IMG/VR virus record: IMGVR_UViG_3300009152_003448
Coordinates: 1 to 47,267 of that record
Source: a virus
Length of the DNA: 47,267 bases
Direction: 5' to 3' (one strand)
Shown: piece after piece, positions 40,814 to 47,267 of the stretch
Layout of the letters: each line of letters starts with the position of its first letter
Position numbering within the stretch: the first letter of the stretch is position 1
Position numbers and translations under genes: made by a program
Notes under the pieces: generated by a model
Seen by the model: the letters and a program-made list of their open reading frames with translations, nothing else
What the model was told of the DNA's origin: nothing
Databases searched by the model: none

Positions 40814-42238
40814 ATGAAAGTTAAAAATTTAAATTTAACACTAGAATGGTTAACATTAAGAAATATACCTGATTTTCTAGAAGTAGATCAAGAATTTCCA
40901 TCCTATAATATTAAAGTAAAGAACGAAAATGATTATCTAATAGATCAATATTTAAATTTAAAAGATTACGAAATAATTGTTAATTATGGTTGGGATAATT
41001 CGGTAGATCAAAGATGGACAATGAAAACTAAATTTAAAGTCGATCTTTTAAAAAATCAAGCAAAAAATATATTTAAATATAATTTTGAAAACAATTATTC
41101 TAAATACAAAAAATTGAATAACAAATTAGGTTATTTTAAAAAAATAAAATTTGAAGTAGATTACAATAACGATGGCAAAGGCGATTTTGAACAAGAAGCG
41201 GAATATGCTGAAATTGAAAATTTAGACAAAAATGTTTTATTTAATAAAATTTACCGCAGTAGTGATTATCTTACTGTGAAATTACTTATAAATAAAGAAT
41301 ACTTTAAACAGCAAGAAGTCTATTCATTGCTTGTATTGAGTGAAGTTTCTAATAAATTAGTTAAAAACAAAAAGTTAACAAATCTATTTACTGAAAAAGT
41401 TGAAGAAAAATGGCTTGACGTAAATGATTCAACAGCACTACTAACAATACCTTTTATTGAAAGTGACATTGTTGAGATATCTGAAAATTTAAACATTAAA
41501 GTTATTCCTCTTAATTATCTTCAATCCGAATTGTATAACTTTTTAAAATCAAGAGAATCTCAAGAAGATATTAATAATCTATATGAGGAATACTTCCCTA
41601 ATCAAACGTTTAATATTGGCAAAATATACAAGCAATCTGTAAATAATGAAACCGTAGTCTTTTATCAAAACTATTTATATCTATTCAATAATCAAAGTTT
41701 AACTTCAAATAGTTTAACCTCAGATTTATCAATTAATGATATGGTATTTAATAGTTATTTTCCGCTTTTAAATAAAAATCAAGATAACAAAACTATATGC
41801 TTATCTAATGATTTAAATACAGATGATGTGCTTGATAATACTTATAACCTACAAAAAGGATATTTAGGTTTTTATGGTAAAGACTTAGCTTCTTATGAAG
41901 ATGTGGCTATTGATCTAGATTACCTTCAAAACCAAGGGGTACTTCAAGCCAAAATCATTGAAATCGAAGAAAATGGCGATACTTGTAATATTTATATTGA
42001 ATATATAACCACTTTTTATAACAATGAGAAGTTCTATATAGAAACTAGTAATAATCTGAAATATAGTGAAAAATATAAGACAAATATTGATAACAAGGAT
42101 TATATCACATTATTATTCAAATATTCATATGACTTACAAAATTTAAATGAATTCTTAAATGAAAATTCTTCTGTTAATAAATCACAAATTATATCAGATA
42201 AAGACTTAATTAATTTCTCTGCAAAATTAATACTATAA
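40814..42238 (+). CDS. hypothetical protein after gpJ, probable tail-associated
   Basis: A 474-aa protein not recognised. It is acidic and rich in Asn, Lys, Leu and Tyr, with no membrane span. A possible calcium loop DYNNDGKGDFE lies near residues 115-125 (D-x-N-x-D-G-x-G-D-x-E, an EF-hand-like acidic pattern). The C-terminal half has repeated short beta segments. It starts two bases after the gpJ stop in the same operon and ends the tail-tip module, a position where receptor-binding or fibre-attachment proteins often lie. Its stop is one base from the convergent stop of the tape measure gene. Confidence 0.6.
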   Translation: MKVKNLNLTLEWLTLRNIPDFLEVDQEFPSYNIKVKNENDYLIDQYLNLKDYEIIVNYGWDNSVDQRWTMKTKFKVDLLKNQAKNIFKYNFENNYSKYKKLNNKLGYFKKIKFEVDYNNDGKGDFEQEAEYAEIENLDKNVLFNKIYRSSDYLTVKLLINKEYFKQQEVYSLLVLSEVSNKLVKNKKLTNLFTEKVEEKWLDVNDSTALLTIPFIESDIVEISENLNIKVIPLNYLQSELYNFLKSRESQEDINNLYEEYFPNQTFNIGKIYKQSVNNETVVFYQNYLYLFNNQSLTSNSLTSDLSINDMVFNSYFPLLNKNQDNKTICLSNDLNTDDVLDNTYNLQKGYLGFYGKDLASYEDVAIDLDYLQNQGVLQAKIIEIEENGDTCNIYIEYITTFYNNEKFYIETSNNLKYSEKYKTNIDNKDYITLLFKYSYDLQNLNEFLNENSSVNKSQIISDKDLINFSAKLIL

Positions 42239-42239
42239 A

Positions 42240-45200
42240 TTAGTTTTGTTTTTTGTAAACTGCTGAACTTAGTAGGCCGCCAGGTCTTTGCTGTTCGGTA
42301 ATTACTCTGATTACTTGAGCTTTTACTCTTTCTGCCAAATCTTTCGTTCTTTGAGCTTCTGCTCTTTTTTCATCATTAACATTACTTACATTTTCATTTG
42401 TATTTTGATTTGGAGCAGCTTCTTGATTTAAGTTAACAACAACGCTGACATTGTTTGTTGGAGAATAGCTGCTAGAACCTGCTCCATCAATACTACCAAC
42501 TTGTCCACCGTCTGCAAATTTTTTAGCTCTTCCAGAATTAAGATCATCAAAGAATTTTTTGCCATACATATTAACTGCTTCTTTTCTCATTACAAATTCT
42601 CCACCCATCAAAAGAGCTGGAATATCATCTTTGCCACTTGAGCCACCATTTGCAAAACCTTGAATATATCCCCCGCTAGCTTTACCTAATTTTAATCTTC
42701 CTCCAGAGTATGGAGTAGGTTGAGTAGGCGTGTAAGCGCTACTACCATAAGCAGATCTTAAATTTACATCATTTACAGCGGTAGCTCTTCTTACCTCTTG
42801 AGAGCCCAAGGGAGATCCAGCGCCAAATATACTTTTAAATCCTCCCATTGAAGAGAATTGACTTGCTGCTGCTCCTGCAACACCAAGACCAAAACTCATA
42901 TATGCCCCTCTACTTCTTGCTCTTTTTTGTTGATTATATTCATCTTGAATTTTTTTGTTTAAAGCTATATTTTCTTGTAATGCTCTTTCGTTTTCTAATC
43001 TAACTCCTTCAACATAATTTAAATAATCATAAAGGCTCTGCTCTCTTTCTTGTCTAATTTTATTTTGAGGATTATTTGGATCAATAATAGCTTGTAAACT
43101 TAGCCTTGGGTCAATAACATTTTCACCAGCGGTTGGGTAAAGAGGATCATTGTATCTATAACTATTTGCTCCTAAAAATTGAGCTTCTCCACCACTAGCA
43201 AATCTTTGAACTCCTCCACCATATTTAAAATAATCACTTTCTCTGTTGTACATACTTCTGCTCATGGCCGCTGGAGAAGCGCTAGCAGAGGTATTTGTAT
43301 TAGAGGTATTCATTGATTTCTTTTGATTTAAAGCCTCAACAGCATACGGCATAACCATTTTCATGGCTTTAGGTACAGCTACTGAGTTAAAGAAAGTCTG
43401 AAGTTTACCACCATCAAAAAATTTTTGAACTCTTCCACCGTATTTAAAATAATTATCTCTTCTGTCCCCCTGTCTTGTGCTCATGCCTACGCTAGAAGTT
43501 GGAGAAGTGTTGGTAGAAACATTTTTATTACTTCTTTTGCTGTTGCCTAGATTTACACCAAATACTGGAGCTATATTTTGAAACATAGAAGGATTGCTTT
43601 GAGCAAGTCCTGCCATAGCTAAACCCATCGCTCCTCCCAAAAAGCGTTTTTCAACTTTTCCTTCATTTAACATTTGCAAATATTCTGAGCCATATTTATT
43701 AACAGCGCTCTTTCTTATAACATATTCTCCACCGCTCAACATAGCTGGAACATCATCCTTATTTCCTGATCCACCAACTACATTTCCACCAGTAGAATAT
43801 CCCTTTATCATGCCACCTTTTGATTTTAATAATGAACCAAAGAAATCTGCAATTCCTCCACCTCCACTATTACCACCAACTATATTACTAGTCGTACCAA
43901 AGAGAGCTCCAAAAATTTGATTAGTACTAAATTCAAGAGCTAATTGTTGTATTTTATCACTAACATTAAGGGCCATTTTTGTAAATGCATCACTAGCAGT
44001 AGCTGTTCCATTAGCAAAAGATAAGAAGGCATTATTAAATTCACTTTTGATTGTATTTGCGGTATCTTTAGCGCCCAGTTGAGCTTGGCGATAAGAATCA
44101 GCAGCGCTATTATCAAATTCATCAAAAAATGCGCCAGCAAAATCTTCTAGTTTTGGGCCTTCTTTACTTAATAATCTTGATTCTCTAGCAGTTTGTCTTC
44201 CGCCTCTAAAATCTTCTGCAAATAATTTATTATCGCGTCTTTGCTGTAATATTATTTTATCTTTTAAACCTTCAAGAGCTTTAGCATAATCATCCTCTGT
44301 TATTTGTCTTTTTGCTAATTTTTGTCTTAGTTTGTCTTCTTCTATTGTTAATTCTTTCATTACTTTATTTCTACTATCTTCATTTAATATAGTAGTTGCA
44401 ACAGACATATTAAGATCATTTTGAGATTTTCCTAACATTTTTAATGGATCATTTTGTAATGCAAACGTATTTTTATAAAATTCTTGAGCATCTTTTGCAT
44501 TTAATGTTCCATTTTTAAAAGCAAGAATATACTGATCAACAGTCGAAATTCCACTTTTTAATAAAGCTGCAACTTTTTCTTGCGTATCACGAATATTGTC
44601 TAAGTATTGTTTTGTATCTTTGATTACTTTATCTGCGGCTTCTTCGCTTAAAGTAACGCTTTGAGCTATTTTACTTAATCTTTCAAATTCTGCTCTTGTT
44701 TCGTCTGTAGCTTGATATAAAGGTTCTACGCTATCTAAAATATTTTGTAAATTTGTTTTTAACAAAACTGAATTTTGCGCAATTTCTTCTCTTATTTTTT
44801 TAGATTGTTGTGATTCAAGGCCTGAATCTCCACCAAAAAGAGTTCCAACGCCATCAGCAAGATCATTAAGTAAACTTTGTTGTTTAGCTTGTTTCTCTTT
44901 TAAAGTTCCTCTTAATGTATATAAACCACCTAATTGTTCAGATACTGCTGAGATTTTTTCCTTACCGCCTGGTTGAGTTGCTAATTCTTGTATTATATTT
45001 TTTCCTGATGGAGTTTGTAGTCCAGTTAAAGCTTTTGAAATACCTCCCGCGGCATTTTTATCTTCTATTGTTTTATTTTTTATACTTTCAAATACAGCTT
45101 GTGAAGCTAAATTTGATAATTGAGCAGATTTTTGAGTTAATGCTTTATTTATAATAAACCCAACTTCATCATAATTTTGATTTTTTATAGCATTAATTAT

Positions 45201-47267
45201 TGCATCTCTAAAATCTGGACCAATTTTGCCTAAGTTATCAGTAATTTGATTTTGAATATTAGTTAAAGCTTCAAGTTTACTATTATCTGGTAGAGCAGAG
45301 GCTTGAACTTCTTTGTATTTTTCAATCAATGGTAAAATTTGATTTACAGATGTTGAAGTATTATTAAATTCATCTTGAAGATTTTGTATATCATTTTTAA
45401 GTTTTTCAAGATTAATACCTTCTAATCCCTTAAAATATTGAAATATACCTAATCCACCTCCAGCAATTGCACCACCAGCAGCTCCATATGGCCCTAAAGT
45501 TGCTCCAGCAGCAGTAAGACTTAAAAATGTACTAAATGCATCTATACCAACTTGTAGTTTTTTATTTCCTTCGTTAAATTGACTTATCGTTTGAAGAGCT
45601 ATAGGCAAAACTAAAGACAAGGCTAAACCCGCGCTACTCAATTTTTCAAATCCTTTTTTTGTATTATCTATTGCAATTGTAGCATTTTTTGCACTTGCTG
45701 CATATTGAGATGATCTACTTTGAAGAATTTGATTAAATCTGTTTTGACTGTCAGCAGCTAATCCATATGTAGAACTTAATTTTTTAAGACTTAAATTAGC
45801 CTGATCAATTGTTATTTCTTGAGTTTTTAATTTTCCTAATATTTTTCCAAATTGCGCTCCAACTTCTCTATTTGCAACTGCTGGATCAAGTGCGCCCAAA
45901 CCTCCAGGATTAAATGATAATCCTGCAAAATTAGGAATAAATCCAGCTGCTGCTCCTGCCATTTTAGCTTTTGATCCATATCTTTGAATACCTTGACCAA
46001 GACCCTTGGGTTCGTCTTTTGTATTATAGACCCCCAAACCAAGTGGATTTGCCGAAGATGTTAATCTTGCATCTTTACCGACTCTTATTCTAGAACTAGA
46101 TGTTCCCGCTGCAATTTCTCTTCCAATTGCATTATCTAATGCTGTAAAATTAGGAACAAATCCACCAAAAGCTTTTCTGCTTTTAACTGTACTCCCCTTT
46201 TTGTTGATTTGTAACATACCCTCTTCTTTATATATTTTATTTGCAAAACTTTGTAAATTACCTTCAGATAATCCACCTTTAAAATCAGCAAGAGAAGTAC
46301 TAAACCCAAAAAGTGTTTGTAAATGCTTTAAATTTTTTCCTCCTCTAACGTCAAAATCTCCAAATCCCTTTAGTTGATCTTCTCCAGTATATTTTAGCGC
46401 TGTTTTTATTCCAACCTCAAAAGCAGAACCAATTGCACCACGAACTGCTCCATATGCGCCTTTTTCTCCAGAACGTTGAAACTCTCCAGCTAAAGTTCCT
46501 CTGGTTACGCTTTTTCCTAAAGGTTTTAATGTATCAATAAAATTACTTGTATTATCTAAAATGCTATTAGTTATACTTGTGCCTAATTTAGCTTTATCAT
46601 CAGCTGTGTCTCCTTCTATCGCGCTTTTTTTCATTCCATAGACTGGAACATTTTTAATTGCAAATTCTGCAGATTTACCTTTTGGTGAAAATGGTCCAGG
46701 CAATATTCTCGAAGACCCAATAAATGGTAATAATATACTAGCAATATTACTAACATCTAATTCTTTTCTAGTTGATTTTGCGGCTGCAGATCTTTTTAGA
46801 ATATTGTCTTTTTCAGCTTCAGACAAAGTTAAAGGTTTTCCTTGTGAATCTAAACCATATTGAAAAGTTTTAGTTCCTGGAATTCTTTTTAATTGGTTAT
46901 TTTGGGCAGCTAATCTAACTGCGTCTGCTCTTCCTAATACAAAATTTGGAATAAATCCATCATTTGCGTAAGGATTAAATCCATGAGCATTAGAAAATTC
47001 TTTTTGATAATTTTTTCCAGCCTTACTGCCTTGAGGTGGCATAATAGCTGGTTGAGTCATTCCTGGAAAATTCTTAACTGTTTCTGCGCTATTATAAGTA
47101 ACGTTTCCTTGACCTGGAATATTCATTTTTCGAATATTTCCTGGCATATATCCTCCAGCTAATGCACCATAGATTTCTTGAGCACTAAAATTAGGAACGA
47201 AACCAGCACTTTTTACTTTTAATGATCCACCTTTAGATGTTACTCCTCGCGTAACTAAATTACCAGC
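42240..47267 (-). CDS. tape measure protein, partial (N-terminus beyond window)
   Basis: At least 1675 residues; the frame has no stop up to the right window edge, so the N-terminus is missing and the ATG at 47147 is internal. Four copies of a GFxPNF motif lie in the first ~450 visible residues (near 47195, 46950, 46155, 45937). A hydrophobic region (residues ~500-570 counted from the ATG at 47147, SLVLPIALQTISQF and AAGGAIAGGGLGIF) would cross or insert into the membrane. Long helical stretches follow. Near the C-terminus are two paralogous blocks, KDDVPAMLSGGEYVIRKSAV (near 43710) and KDDIPALLMGGEFVMRKEAV (near 42583), a type seen in lambda gpH-like proteins, and a tandem YFKYGGxVQ repeat (near 43430 and 43210). 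In lambda this gene precedes gpM on the same strand; here it lies after gpJ and on the opposite strand. Confidence 0.9.
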   Translation of the reverse strand, partial: AGNLVTRGVTSKGGSLKVKSAGFVPNFSAQEIYGALAGGYMPGNIRKMNIPGQGNVTYNSAETVKNFPGMTQPAIMPPQGSKAGKNYQKEFSNAHGFNPYANDGFIPNFVLGRADAVRLAAQNNQLKRIPGTKTFQYGLDSQGKPLTLSEAEKDNILKRSAAAKSTRKELDVSNIASILLPFIGSSRILPGPFSPKGKSAEFAIKNVPVYGMKKSAIEGDTADDKAKLGTSITNSILDNTSNFIDTLKPLGKSVTRGTLAGEFQRSGEKGAYGAVRGAIGSAFEVGIKTALKYTGEDQLKGFGDFDVRGGKNLKHLQTLFGFSTSLADFKGGLSEGNLQSFANKIYKEEGMLQINKKGSTVKSRKAFGGFVPNFTALDNAIGREIAAGTSSSRIRVGKDARLTSSANPLGLGVYNTKDEPKGLGQGIQRYGSKAKMAGAAAGFIPNFAGLSFNPGGLGALDPAVANREVGAQFGKILGKLKTQEITIDQANLSLKKLSSTYGLAADSQNRFNQILQSRSSQYAASAKNATIAIDNTKKGFEKLSSAGLALSLVLPIALQTISQFNEGNKKLQVGIDAFSTFLSLTAAGATLGPYGAAGGAIAGGGLGIFQYFKGLEGINLEKLKNDIQNLQDEFNNTSTSVNQILPLIEKYKEVQASALPDNSKLEALTNIQNQITDNLGKIGPDFRDAIINAIKNQNYDEVGFIINKALTQKSAQLSNLASQAVFESIKNKTIEDKNAAGGISKALTGLQTPSGKNIIQELATQPGGKEKISAVSEQLGGLYTLRGTLKEKQAKQQSLLNDLADGVGTLFGGDSGLESQQSKKIREEIAQNSVLLKTNLQNILDSVEPLYQATDETRAEFERLSKIAQSVTLSEEAADKVIKDTKQYLDNIRDTQEKVAALLKSGISTVDQYILAFKNGTLNAKDAQEFYKNTFALQNDPLKMLGKSQNDLNMSVATTILNEDSRNKVMKELTIEEDKLRQKLAKRQITEDDYAKALEGLKDKIILQQRRDNKLFAEDFRGGRQTARESRLLSKEGPKLEDFAGAFFDEFDNSAADSYRQAQLGAKDTANTIKSEFNNAFLSFANGTATASDAFTKMALNVSDKIQQLALEFSTNQIFGALFGTTSNIVGGNSGGGGIADFFGSLLKSKGGMIKGYSTGGNVVGGSGNKDDVPAMLSGGEYVIRKSAVNKYGSEYLQMLNEGKVEKRFLGGAMGLAMAGLAQSNPSMFQNIAPVFGVNLGNSKRSNKNVSTNTSPTSSVGMSTRQGDRRDNYFKYGGRVQKFFDGGKLQTFFNSVAVPKAMKMVMPYAVEALNQKKSMNTSNTNTSASASPAAMSRSMYNRESDYFKYGGGVQRFASGGEAQFLGANSYRYNDPLYPTAGENVIDPRLSLQAIIDPNNPQNKIRQEREQSLYDYLNYVEGVRLENERALQENIALNKKIQDEYNQQKRARSRGAYMSFGLGVAGAAASQFSSMGGFKSIFGAGSPLGSQEVRRATAVNDVNLRSAYGSSAYTPTQPTPYSGGRLKLGKASGGYIQGFANGGSSGKDDIPALLMGGEFVMRKEAVNMYGKKFFDDLNSGRAKKFADGGQVGSIDGAGSSSYSPTNNVSVVVNLNQEAAPNQNTNENVSNVNDEKRAEAQRTKDLAERVKAQVIRVITEQQRPGGLLSSAVYKKQN

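Noticed and set aside
44915-45154. Plus-strand hydrophobic reading frame inside the tape measure gene
   Set aside because: It is the antisense of helical tape measure sequence (Leu/Phe-rich because of Lys/Asn codons), with no promoter or ribosome site.

Overview
This window is a piece of an AT-rich (judged by eye) tailed-phage genome. Evidence for a phage is a complete lambda-type tail-tip module (gpM, gpL, gpK, gpI and gpJ homologues), a very long tape measure protein that runs off the right edge, and a phage-style replication and recombination block. I cannot name the host. The tmRNA is of the ordinary one-piece type, and most promoters I can see have the standard sigma70 form (TTGACA / 17 / TATAAT). 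Nearly all starts lack a Shine-Dalgarno sequence. About ten -10 boxes lie only 6-9 nt before the start codon, so many transcripts should be leaderless or nearly so.

Layout: (1) 15-403, a phage tmRNA (ssrA) with a long predicted tag, followed by an unrecognised 465-aa protein. (2) 1931-17422, a tightly packed (often ATGA-overlapping) glycan island. It holds about twelve glycosyltransferases of many folds (GT4, GT2, GT17, GT25, GT11, GT10, GT32, GT47-like, GT8 and unassigned GT-A), a sugar O-methyltransferase, two further methyltransferases, an SGNH hydrolase, a short GDPD-like protein, a HAD-nucleotidyltransferase fusion and GDP-mannose 4,6-dehydratase. (3) 17459-32529, replication and recombination: RecA/UvsX, a VSR-like nuclease, DnaB-like helicase, ThyX, Toprim primase, a Cas4/AddB-like Fe-S nuclease, a DNA polymerase III alpha subunit split into a PHP gene and a polymerase gene with a DnaQ-like exonuclease between them, an SSB-like protein, a GT4-DUF4214-GT9 glycosyltransferase whose GT9 domain is split over two genes, and a possible annealase. 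(4) 32526-34132, three minus-strand genes: a small membrane protein, an unknown, and a beta-rich probable virion protein. (5) 34184-42238, the tail tip on the plus strand. (6) 42240-47267, the tape measure protein on the minus strand, convergent with the tail tip.

How the genes fit together: the replication genes amount to most of a fork (helicase, primase, polymerase, proofreader, SSB), with thymidylate supply and recombination; no clamp or clamp loader is in the window. The glycan island could build and decorate a fucosylated or 6-deoxyhexose glycan on the virion or on the host surface; which of these is not decided by the sequence. The tail tip carries carbohydrate-binding-like modules and a peptidoglycan-peptidase/JAMM protein, consistent with a glycan-coated host.

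The observations most worth following are the long-tag phage tmRNA, the leaderless promoter architecture, the split polymerase III with an embedded exonuclease gene, the split GT9, the size of the glycan island, and the modular tape measure protein with GFxPNF repeats and a possible nuclease-like segment.
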